Assembly (NCBI GenBank): GCA_024639625.1
Contig: JAHEIA010000198.1
Span: 1,004 to 6,252 of the forward strand
Direction of reading: 5' to 3'
From: Chromatiales bacterium
GTDB taxonomy: Bacteria > Pseudomonadota > Gammaproteobacteria > Chromatiales > Chromatiaceae
DNA: 5,249 nucleotides
Made by a program: the position numbers and the translations under genes. This document shows positions 1-5,249 of this stretch, one piece after another; positions within the stretch are counted from its first letter, which is position 1, and every line of letters starts with the position of its first letter. The notes under the pieces were generated by a model. It made no database searches, was not told the DNA's origin, and worked only from the letters and a program-made list of their open reading frames with translations.

Positions 1-71
1 AGAAAGAAGCTGACGACTTGCGATCCTCGCGGTCATGGATCCCGAGTCCTATCCCGGTGCGGAAAACCATT

Positions 72-160
72 CGCTTCGCCGCTGGCGCCAACTTATCGCT
101 ATGCTGTGCCGCCTGGTATAGCTCCGAGAGTTGAGCGCCGCCAGCGGCCCAATCGAAGCG
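72..160. other. Long nested imperfect hairpin, possible structured RNA
   Basis: Four helical segments stack in one long hairpin. Bases 72-78 pair with 154-160 (CGCTTCG/CGAAGCG) and 79-87 with 139-147 (CCGCTGGCG/CGCCAGCGG). Bases 89-93 pair with 129-133 (CAACT/AGTTG) and 98-104 with 116-122 (GCTATGC/GTATAGC, one G-U wobble). The apical loop is 105-115, giving about 28 pairs in 89 bases. The fold is seen directly. Whether it is transcribed, and from which strand, is unknown. No T-tract follows it closely on the plus strand; on the minus strand four Ts lie a few bases beyond the stem. It does not match an RNA family I recognise. Confidence 0.45.
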
Positions 161-216
161 TCCGCTCCCGGTCGAGCAGCGCCGCTAAAACCCAAAACGA
201 CACCCGCAATTAGCGC

Positions 217-244
217 TTGACACCCGACGACTGTGCCCTAATAT
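217..244 (+). promoter_or_regulatory. Sigma-70-type promoter for the small ORF at 294
   Basis: A perfect -35 box TTGACA (217-222) is followed after 16 bases by TAATAT (239-244), which matches the TATAAT consensus at four of six positions. Transcription would start near 251, leaving a leader of about 43 bases before the ATG at 294. It is the best consensus promoter in the window and the main reason to take the 44-codon ORF downstream seriously. Confidence 0.55.
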
Positions 245-293
245 CTTCCCCAAGTAATCCTGACCAAAACAATCAGGAATTGGGAGTAAAACG

Positions 294-428
294 ATGGCCA
301 TGCAAAAGCGTGCTGATGGGGTTGCCGGGATGACGCGACGGGGTTTCCAGCGTATGAAGTGGATCTTGTCGTCGGCTTCGGCGCTTGCCACAACGGCGTT
401 CGTCGTAGCGCTCGAATCCCAAGCCTAA
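294..428 (+). CDS. Small 44-aa protein with Tat-like twin-arginine segment, unknown function
   Basis: The ATG at 294 follows a Shine-Dalgarno-like GGGAGT (282-287) by six bases, and a good promoter lies at 217-244. The product begins MAMQKRADGVAGM and then has a twin-arginine stretch TRRGFQRMK (residues 14-22). A weakly hydrophobic segment follows, roughly residues 23-40 (WILSSASALATTAFVVAL), ending in ESQA before TAA. The pattern [S/T]RRxF plus an h-region is the Tat signal layout, but almost nothing follows the signal. The frame stays open for 16 more codons after the TAA (AVTGRVGSAEVIQTRG, to a TAG). It may therefore be a genuine microprotein, or the remnant of a longer exported protein broken by a nonsense change. 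I recognise no family. Expression signals favour a real gene; function is unknown. Confidence 0.5.
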   Translation: MAMQKRADGVAGMTRRGFQRMKWILSSASALATTAFVVALESQA

Positions 429-511
429 GCCGTAACCGGTCGGGTGGGCTCGGCCGAAGTGATCCAGACCCGGGGTTAGTCCGCTCGCTTTAATGTTTGC
501 CCCGTGGGGGT

Positions 512-1156
512 CTACTCTTCGTCGCAGTTACTGACGCAATAACGCTCGGACTCGACACGGCCCCCGCAGCCCGTGTAACAGGCCTTGTAGTCAACCTGGC
601 AAGAGCAATCCGCGTCGCACCGGTCCGCGCGGATGCGCGCGGTCTCCTCGGCAAGGGTGGGTTTGACAGGACGCTGGGGTGTCTCGTTCAGCGTCCCGTT
701 GAAACCGTAGTAGTCCCCGCGAAGATTGTCGCGCTCCTTCTTGATCTGTTTCTTCTCGCGACAAGCCGCCTGGTCGCCGGCATAACATCGGTTCTTCGCA
801 TGATCGTAGGACTTCTCTAGAGCAGATTTCCGGGATCGGTATTGGGCATACTCCCTATCGTACAGTCGTTGCTGCGCATCGTAGGCATCGAGTTGGGCGG
901 CGTAGATTTCCAGCGCGGTTGCCAGGCTGCGCTGCGCCTCGGTTTCCGCCTCCTGGCCGCAGGAAGAAAAAGCCTGTCGGCAAACGGAACGGCAATCAAT
1001 GCGGCTCTGCCCACAATCCCGAGTGCATTGCTGAGCCGTGGAACTGGTGGGTGGTACGAAGACGTCGCGAACTTCGTATCTAGGCCCGCAACCCAGCAAT
1101 ACTGCGAGGGCAGGGAGCAGTAGGAAACAACCGAAAAAGACCTTGAGTCTGCGCAT
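512..1156 (-). CDS. Cysteine-rich lipoprotein, unknown function (214 aa)
   Basis: The ATG at 1156 is chosen because AGAAGG (1169-1164) sits seven bases upstream and because the signal peptide starts there; an in-frame TTG at 1222 has neither. The N-terminus is MRR, then a hydrophobic stretch to LLGC with Cys23 as the predicted lipidation site, so the protein should be membrane-anchored on the periplasmic side. The mature part has 14 further cysteines in two clusters. One is C44-x3-C48-x6-C55-x3-C59-x6-C66. The other is C180-x3-C184-x1-C186-x6-C193-x3-C197-x9-C207-x3-C211. C124 and C132 lie between them. Residues about 78-145 are charged, Tyr/Gln-rich and probably helical or coiled-coil. An even cysteine count suggests disulfides. 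It converges on the small ORF at 294. No family is recognised; gene reality is well supported by signal peptide, ribosome site and residue pattern. Confidence 0.85.
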   Translation of the reverse strand: MRRLKVFFGCFLLLPALAVLLGCGPRYEVRDVFVPPTSSTAQQCTRDCGQSRIDCRSVCRQAFSSCGQEAETEAQRSLATALEIYAAQLDAYDAQQRLYDREYAQYRSRKSALEKSYDHAKNRCYAGDQAACREKKQIKKERDNLRGDYYGFNGTLNETPQRPVKPTLAEETARIRADRCDADCSCQVDYKACYTGCGGRVESERYCVSNCDEE

Positions 1157-1163
1157 CGATTCG

Positions 1164-1169
1164 CCTTCT
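1164..1169 (-). promoter_or_regulatory. Ribosome binding site fixing the lipoprotein start
   Basis: AGAAGG on the minus strand, seven bases before the ATG at 1156. It selects this start, which places the lipobox cysteine at residue 23, over the longer in-frame TTG reading from 1222. Confidence 0.6.
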
Positions 1170-1378
1170 GGGTCCGGGCGCCGGACCTCATCCCGCCACG
1201 TAGCCTGGTTTTTCCTCGACAATCACAGACTGCAGCGTTTCACAATCGTCCGCTAAAGCCCAAGGAACGGTCCCCGATCATGGCGTTTGCTCGCGATCCC
1301 GGGTCGATCGCCGAGCCAAGCATAGCACCGCCGTTAGACGGAATCGAACCCGCTGCCGGCGCCATGCCCAAGCTCTGC

Positions 1379-1395
1379 CCACCCGTATTGGTGCG
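1379..1395. promoter_or_regulatory. Weak second NtrC half-site pair
   Basis: The right half GGTGCG (1390-1395) matches the NtrC dyad consensus TGCACC-N5-GGTGCA in five of six positions. The left half is poor at the standard spacing, two of six. With one extra spacer base, CCCACC at 1378-1383 gives four of six. Its centre (1387) lies 31 bases, about three helical turns, from the centre of the better site at 1410-1426, the kind of spacing seen between paired NtrC sites at glnA. Support comes mostly from that spacing and from lying upstream of glnK. Confidence 0.35.
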
Positions 1396-1409
1396 CGCGA
1401 CCGTCGAGT

Positions 1410-1426
1410 TGCACCAATGACGGGCA
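1410..1426. promoter_or_regulatory. NtrC-type enhancer site upstream of glnK-amtB
   Basis: TGCACCAATGACGGGCA matches the NtrC dyad TGCACC-N5-GGTGCA at 10 of 12 defined positions: the left half is perfect and the right half is CGGGCA. Its centre is about 157 bases upstream of the start predicted from the sigma-54 element at 1549-1564, within the normal range for enhancer action through DNA looping. NtrC control of glnK-amtB is established in enterics; its presence here is inferred from the sequence. Confidence 0.55.
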
Positions 1427-1446
1427 GCAGCCGGTCCGGCTGGTAA

Positions 1447-2070
<624 letters not shown>

Positions 2071-2076
2071 ACCAAT

Positions 2077-2085
2077 AGGAGGTGA
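2077..2085 (+). promoter_or_regulatory. Very strong Shine-Dalgarno of amtB
   Basis: AGGAGGTGA is a full complement to the 16S rRNA 3' end, seven bases before the ATG at 2093. It settles the amtB start over the in-frame upstream extension from 1994, which runs inside glnK. It implies efficient independent initiation on the glnK-amtB message. Confidence 0.8.
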
Positions 2086-2092
2086 ATCGCAA

Positions 2093-3400
2093 ATGAAAAC
2101 GAAATCATTGTCGCAACACCTGTTGCTGGCGCTGAGCGGTGCCCTCGCAATGGCGTCCCCGGCCGCGCTTGCGGCAGACGAATTGAGCGCGGGAGATACA
2201 GCCTGGATGCTGACCTCCACGCTGTTGGTGCTCATGATGACTCTGCCGGGACTTTCCTTGTTCTACGCGGGAATGGTGCGAGCAAAGAACGCCCTGTCGG
2301 TGATGATGCAGTGTTTTGCCATTGCCAGCCTGGTAACGGTTCTTTGGGTGCTTTACCTGTACAGTATTGCGTTCAGCGATGGCGGTGGTTTGAACCAGTG
2401 GATCGGCGGCATGGACAAGGCGTTCATGGCCGGGGTCGGCGTCGACACCTTGAGCGGGACGATCCCGGAAACGGTGTTCTCCATGTTTCAGCTCACTTTC
2501 GCCATCATCACCCCGGCACTGATCGTCGGCGCTTTCGCCGAGCGCATGAAATTTTCCGCCATGCTCTGGTTCATGGCGCTTTGGGTCACCCTGGTGTATG
2601 CGCCGGTAGCCCATTGGGTATGGGGCGGAGGTTGGCTCGGTGACCTGGGTGCTCTCGATTTCGCGGGCGGTACGGTGGTGCACATCAACGCGGGTGTCGC
2701 TGCTCTGGTGGCTGCCCTGGTGCTCGGAAAACGCAAAGGGTATCCGACTACCGCGATGCCTCCCCACAACCTGATGTTTACTATGGTCGGCGCCGGCATG
2801 TTGTGGGTCGGCTGGTTCGGATTCAATGCAGGAAGCGAGCTTGCCGCCGACGGCACCGCGGGCATGGCCATGGCGGTGACGCAGATCGCCACCGCGACCG
2901 CCGCCCTCGCCTGGATGTTCGCCGAATGGATGTCCCACGGCAAACCTACCACCCTGGGCGTGGCTTCGGGCGCGATCGCGGGTCTCGTAGCGATTACGCC
3001 GGCTTCCGGTTTCGTCGGGCCGATGGGGGCCATCGCCATCGGTGGGATCTCCGGCGTGGTCTGCTTTTTTGCGGCGACCAAGGTCAAGCGCGCGCTCGGT
3101 TACGACGACGCGCTCGATGCCTTCGGAGTGCATGCGGTTGGCGGCATCGTGGGTGCTATGTTAACCGGTGTTTTTGTCTCCGCTTCCCTGGGTGGCGTTG
3201 GATTCGCCGAGGGGATCACCATGGGCAAGCAGGTCTATGTGCAAGCCGTGGCCGTGCTGGCGACCATCGTCTACGATGCGCTGGTAACCTTTGTCCTGTT
3301 GAAGGCGATCGATGCGATCATCGGATTGCGGGTCAGCGCCGACGAGGAAACCGAAGGTCTCGATATCGTGCTCCATGACGAGCGCGCTTACGATCTCTGA
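2093..3400 (+). CDS. amtB: Ammonium/ammonia channel AmtB (435 aa)
   Basis: A trimeric inner-membrane Amt/Rh channel that takes up ammonium. Residues 1-27 form a cleavable signal peptide ending A-L-A, as known for E. coli AmtB, followed by about 11 membrane segments. Pore residues can be placed by alignment to E. coli from memory: F132 and F136 (F103/F107 sites), W177 (W148), D189 (D160), the twin histidines H197 and H347 (H168/H318), F244 (F215) and S248 (S219). All are present. The family motifs GGTVVHINA (192-200), WFGFNAGS (241-248) and FGVHAVGGIVG (344-354) are intact. The cytosolic tail GLRVSADEETEGLD...HDERAY keeps the conserved form needed for GlnK binding. Length is normal. It is co-directional with glnK, 22 bases away. 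No clear plus-strand U-tract terminator follows. Confidence 0.97.
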   Translation: MKTKSLSQHLLLALSGALAMASPAALAADELSAGDTAWMLTSTLLVLMMTLPGLSLFYAGMVRAKNALSVMMQCFAIASLVTVLWVLYLYSIAFSDGGGLNQWIGGMDKAFMAGVGVDTLSGTIPETVFSMFQLTFAIITPALIVGAFAERMKFSAMLWFMALWVTLVYAPVAHWVWGGGWLGDLGALDFAGGTVVHINAGVAALVAALVLGKRKGYPTTAMPPHNLMFTMVGAGMLWVGWFGFNAGSELAADGTAGMAMAVTQIATATAALAWMFAEWMSHGKPTTLGVASGAIAGLVAITPASGFVGPMGAIAIGGISGVVCFFAATKVKRALGYDDALDAFGVHAVGGIVGAMLTGVFVSASLGGVGFAEGITMGKQVYVQAVAVLATIVYDALVTFVLLKAIDAIIGLRVSADEETEGLDIVLHDERAYDL

Positions 3401-3438
3401 GTGGAATGGCGCTTACTTAACCACTGGCGGCCCCGCGC

Positions 3439-3512
3439 ATTCGACCCGAGGGACGCCGTGTATCCGTCCCTGGAGCTCGACTGCAGCATCCTTGCTGCAG
3501 ACGCCCTCGAAT
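3439..3512. repeat. Three-armed intergenic palindromic element
   Basis: The element is closed by the inverted ends ATTCGA (3439-3444) and TCGAAT (3507-3512). Inside are two hairpins. One is AGGGACG/CGTCCCT (3449-3455 and 3465-3471, nine-base loop). The other is CTGCAGCA/TGCTGCAG (3481-3488 and 3493-3500, loop TCCT). Together they make a three-way junction. The layout, with the phrase TCCGTCCCTGGAGCTCGA between the arms, resembles interspersed intergenic repeats I recall from GC-rich gammaproteobacterial genomes. That resemblance is from memory and only one copy is in view. It lies 39 bases past the amtB stop and could also affect amtB mRNA 3' stability. Confidence 0.5.
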
Positions 3513-3590
3513 CGAACGCCCGGAGCCCCTTTCGGGGACCGAAAGTACCGCAAAGTAAGTACCATTCATCTCTGAGTGCCCCGTACAACC

Positions 3591-3628
3591 GAAAACAAGG
3601 CACGGGCGCCTGCCGGGGCGCCCGTGTC
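3591..3628 (-). terminator. Rho-independent terminator for the minus-strand genes
   Basis: A perfect 10-bp stem CACGGGCGCC/GGCGCCCGTG (3601-3610 and 3617-3626) has a six-base loop and two possible further pairs outside. Read on the minus strand, the stem is followed by CCTTGTTTTC (3600-3591), a moderate U-tract. It lies about 105 bases beyond the cupin stop codon. On the plus strand no T-run follows, so it would serve amtB poorly as an intrinsic terminator, although the stem itself would form in both transcripts. Confidence 0.6.
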
Positions 3629-3731
3629 GCGGTTGGTGTGGTGCCGCCGCGCAAGCCTCCTGAGCGACGTCTGGAGGTCATCCGTCGGCGGGCCGGGAAA
3701 GCCAACGCGCGGCGCCCGGTTTGCGGGCTAG

Positions 3732-4133
3732 CTACTTGATGAGTAGCCGGGGGAATAGGTCGGGATCGTCTTTCCGGTACGCTAGATTGCTTACCGACAG
3801 GAGGGACAAGTCGATCGCCCCGAGATTCTCTACCGCGTGGGGGACTCCGGCGCCGATGCGGATCAGCACACATCCCTGTACCCCGAATTCCCGGGTCTGC
3901 ACGAGCGTCGAGCCCGCCGCTGCCCAGGCGAAACGCCATGCATCCCTGAAGCGTACGATCAGCAACTCCCTGGCGCGCTTGTGGAAGTGATTCCCGCGCA
4001 CCGAACCGGGGGTCACCGTGCCGAAATGGATATTTCTTGCCTGCCCGAGGAAGGCGAGCTCGGACGCAGCAATAGCGTAGATCTCTCCGCGCAGATCATT
4101 GTGCGCGGCGACCTCGGTAATGGTCAGTTCCAT
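3732..4133 (-). CDS. RmlC-like cupin-fold protein (133 aa), specific function unknown
   Basis: A single-domain cupin. Motif 1 is H49-x-H51-x4-E56 (within RGNHFHKRARELLIV) and motif 2 is G94-AGVP-H99-AVE-N103, so the usual metal ligands (two His, Glu, His) are all present. The opening, with DLRGEIYAI at residues 13-21, recalls the RmlC/FdtA-like sugar-nucleotide epimerase/isomerase branch and CapF-type C-terminal cupins. No other sugar gene is nearby, so an enzymatic role is only a guess; it could be a small binding or regulatory cupin. No Shine-Dalgarno is visible before the ATG at 4133, while TATCAT lies seven bases upstream, which would fit a nearly leaderless message. It is the same strand as the CBS gene, 119 bases downstream of it, and the terminator at 3591-3628 follows. 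Confidence 0.85.
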   Translation of the reverse strand: MELTITEVAAHNDLRGEIYAIAASELAFLGQARNIHFGTVTPGSVRGNHFHKRARELLIVRFRDAWRFAWAAAGSTLVQTREFGVQGCVLIRIGAGVPHAVENLGAIDLSLLSVSNLAYRKDDPDLFPRLLIK

Positions 4134-4186
4134 GCGCGCGATGATAGCCGAAACAACACCGGCCAGACGATCCGCCTTTTCTCGCC

Positions 4187-4221
4187 CGAGCTACCAACCG
4201 CCCGCCGGATCTGGTGGCTCG
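4187..4221. other. Imperfect palindrome between CBS and cupin genes
   Basis: CGAGCTACCA (4187-4196) pairs with TGGTGGCTCG (4212-4221) over ten positions with one G-U, enclosing a 15-base loop. It lies in the 119-base gap between the CBS stop and the cupin start. No T-run follows on the minus strand (GGCGAGAAAAGG instead), so it is not a standard terminator; it could be an attenuator, a processing site or an operator. Confidence 0.4.
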
Positions 4222-4252
4222 TCCGGGAGAGACCGAAGATCCAGCTAGTGCT

Positions 4253-4681
4253 TTATCCGGTGATATAGCGTTCCAGTTGTTCGATGAGGAATTGCTGTTC
4301 GGCAATGATGGACTTCACAAGGTCGCCGATGGATACGATGCCCACCAGTTCCTCGCCCTCGAGCACTGGCAGATGGCGCACCCGCTTCTCCGTCATCAAG
4401 GCCATGCATTCCTCCACCGTCTGCTCCGGGTGGACGACGACTACGCGCCGCGTCATGACCTCTGCTACCTTGATGTCCTTCGAACTCTTCTCCGCCAGGG
4501 GAAGGCTGCGCGCATAATCTCGTTCCGTGAACACCCCGATCAGCTGACCGTTATCCAGTACCGCAAGCGCCCCGACGTTCTTAGCCGTCATCAGCGCCAG
4601 GGCCTCGTAGACGGTCTGATCCGGACCGAGCGACCAGACCTCGTACCCTTTCTTTTCCAGGAGATGCTTCACAGTCTTCAT
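4253..4681 (-). CDS. Two-CBS-domain protein (142 aa)
   Basis: A small cytosolic protein made only of a tandem CBS pair (Bateman module). CBS1 spans about residues 5-65 and includes VGALAVLDNGQLIGVFTERD; CBS2 spans about 72-130 and includes VRHLPVLEGEELVGIVSIGD. Each ends in the typical G-[IV]-[VF]-[ST]-x-x-D motif whose Asp usually contacts adenosine nucleotides. The C-terminus is a short helical, acidic tail. Such stand-alone modules bind AMP, ATP or related ligands; the partner here is unknown. The start at 4681 is preceded by GGAGGA (4697-4692) ten bases upstream, so the longer in-frame extension to 4771 is discarded. The cupin gene follows on the same strand and mtgA precedes it. Confidence 0.92.
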   Translation of the reverse strand: MKTVKHLLEKKGYEVWSLGPDQTVYEALALMTAKNVGALAVLDNGQLIGVFTERDYARSLPLAEKSSKDIKVAEVMTRRVVVVHPEQTVEECMALMTEKRVRHLPVLEGEELVGIVSIGDLVKSIIAEQQFLIEQLERYITG

Positions 4682-4691
4682 TCTTGGTTTT

Positions 4692-4697
4692 TCCTCC
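4692..4697 (-). promoter_or_regulatory. Ribosome binding site fixing the CBS-protein start
   Basis: GGAGGA on the minus strand, ten bases before the ATG at 4681. It supports the 142-residue form, which begins just before CBS1, over a 172-residue reading whose extra 30 residues look non-coding. Confidence 0.7.
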
Positions 4698-4718
4698 GAT
4701 GTTGGTGATATGTAAGGC

Positions 4719-4724
4719 ATTGTA
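4719..4724 (-). promoter_or_regulatory. Possible -10 box for the CBS gene
   Basis: TACAAT on the minus strand matches TATAAT at five of six positions and would start transcription near 4712, about 30 bases before the ATG. No acceptable -35 box stands at 16-18 bases (the region is CCCCCG), so activation by a protein would be needed if this is the promoter. Confidence 0.25.
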
Positions 4725-4772
4725 GACGGCTCGCGGCAATCCGGGGGCAAGGGGTGCTGCCCGCAATGCAAC

Positions 4773-4794
4773 CTATCCTCGTACTATCCTCGTA
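4773..4794. repeat. Perfect 11-bp tandem duplication
   Basis: CTATCCTCGTA occurs twice back to back, at 4773-4783 and 4784-4794. Read on the minus strand it is TACGAGGATAG twice, located about 60-80 bases upstream of the possible start of the CBS transcript. Eleven bases is about one helical turn, so both copies face the same side of the DNA, as in a tandem activator site; a plain replication-slippage duplication is equally possible. Confidence 0.6.
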
Positions 4795-4845
4795 GGGCTC
4801 CGCGAACGCCTGCCCCGGCAATTCCGTCGTTTCGCGAAGCGCGGA

Positions 4846-5249
4846 TCAATCGCAGGACGCCCCAGCGTTTAGCGGCAGGATCCCGTTCAAATAGGCGATC
4901 CCCCCGAGTTGCCGCATCTGCCCGAGGATCCAGCGTTTGCGTTGCAGCACGTACTCCGAGGGGAGATCCACGCGATAGCGTTTCGGGTTGGGGAGCACCG
5001 CCGCGAGCAAGGCTGCCTGATCGCGGCTGATCCGGCACGCAGAGCGGCCGAAATAGTTCTGGCTCGCCGATTCGACGCCGAAAGTTCGATCGCCCATCTC
5101 GGCGATATTGAGATAAACCTCCAGAATCCGTGCCTTGGGCCAGAGCAGTTCCAGTAAGCCGGTGAACCAGGCCTCGAGACCCTTGCGCAAGTAGCTGCGC
5201 CCCTGCCAGAGGAATAGATTGCGTGCCACCTGCTGTGTCAGCGTGCTGG
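4846..5249 (-). CDS. mtgA: Monofunctional peptidoglycan transglycosylase, 3' part
   Basis: A GT51 enzyme that polymerises lipid II into glycan strands at the periplasmic face of the inner membrane. The gene runs off the window edge: the last 133 codons are visible, roughly the C-terminal 55 percent of a protein usually about 230-245 residues. The visible part opens with [14 protein letters not shown], then R21-K22-G-L-E25 (the RKxxE motif), YLNIAEMG (45-52), [12 protein letters not shown], and [14 protein letters not shown]. These are all GT51 signatures. No penicillin-binding domain follows; the protein stops soon after the GT51 domain, which marks it as MtgA and not a class A PBP. The catalytic Glu of the EDxxFxxHxG motif and the membrane anchor lie outside the window. 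The CBS gene is 164 bases downstream on the same strand. Confidence 0.93.
   Translation of the reverse strand, partial: STLTQQVARNLFLWQGRSYLRKGLEAWFTGLLELLWPKARILEVYLNIAEMGDRTFGVESASQNYFGRSACRISRDQAALLAAVLPNPKRYRVDLPSEYVLQRKRWILGQMRQLGGIAYLNGILPLNAGASCD

Larger units (their letters stand above)
3401..3731. other. Gene-free convergent spacer between amtB and cupin gene
   Basis: No supportable coding region. Contents are the three-armed palindrome at 3439-3512, a small hairpin CTTTCG/CGAAAG (3529-3534 and 3540-3545), and the strong hairpin at 3601-3626. Bases 3627-3731 show nothing recognisable. Open frames crossing the spacer give Arg/Pro/Ser-rich translations with no ribosome site or motif. 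Confidence 0.6.

Noticed and set aside
1..36. Minus-strand ATG at 36 opening a frame (MTARIASRQLLS) that runs off the left edge, with an in-frame stop just upstream
   Set aside because: Only 12 codons are visible, the ribosome site is weak (AGGA ten bases away) and no promoter is clear; it could be the start of a divergent gene but cannot be supported here.
72..160. Integron attC site
   Set aside because: GTTGAGC in the right arm fits GTTRRRY, but the left arm lacks RYYYAAC and the paired arms extend well outside where core boxes should end the element.
1..213. Plus-strand frame open from the window edge to a TAG at 211-213
   Set aside because: The translation is Arg/Ser/Pro-rich with no motif, and a structured palindrome occupies 72-160; it looks like a chance GC-rich frame.
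1330..1380. tRNA-like T-arm on the minus strand (GGTTCGATTCC at about 1350-1340)
   Set aside because: The flanking bases do not form the five-pair T stem, and no acceptor, D or anticodon arm or CCA end can be placed.
2105..3133. 342-codon minus-strand frame inside amtB
   Set aside because: It is the antisense shadow of a clear, intact amtB; the translation is His/Gly/Arg-rich with no domain.
3601..3626. Intrinsic terminator of amtB on the plus strand
   Set aside because: The stem is strong but is followed by TCGCGGTTGG, not a T-run; only the minus-strand side has the T-rich tail, and it is 200 bases past the amtB stop.

Overview
The window is GC-rich, and its gene set (PII-AmtB pair, monofunctional transglycosylase MtgA, CBS-domain protein, Cys-rich lipoprotein) suggests a chromosomal segment of a gammaproteobacterium. 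A Chromatiales-like lineage is possible, but nothing here fixes the genus. No phage, transposase, CRISPR array, tRNA or rRNA was found.

Layout. Bases 1-293 hold no convincing gene. They contain a long nested hairpin (72-160) and a good sigma-70-type promoter (217-244) in front of a 44-codon ORF with a Tat-like twin-arginine segment (294-428, +). Converging on it is a cysteine-rich lipoprotein of unknown function (512-1156, -). Bases 1157-1731 are intergenic and appear regulatory: an NtrC-type enhancer (1379-1426) lies upstream of a GG-N10-GC sigma-54-type promoter (1549-1564). These precede the operon glnK (1732-2070) - amtB (2093-3400), the most secure part of the window. Bases 3401-3731 hold no gene but contain a three-armed palindromic element (3439-3512) and a strong hairpin (3601-3626) that reads as a terminator for the facing gene. 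Then come three minus-strand genes: an RmlC-like cupin (3732-4133), a two-CBS-domain protein (4253-4681) and the 3' part of mtgA (4846 to the window edge).

How the genes work together. AmtB is the ammonium/ammonia channel and GlnK is its cytosolic PII regulator, which plugs the channel when nitrogen is plentiful. The proposed NtrC and sigma-54 sites would switch the pair on during nitrogen limitation, the classic circuit for this operon. The remaining genes show no evident functional link to it. No clearly new multi-gene system is visible. The least explained items are the Tat-like microprotein, the Cys-rich lipoprotein, the 72-160 hairpin and the 3439-3512 palindrome.
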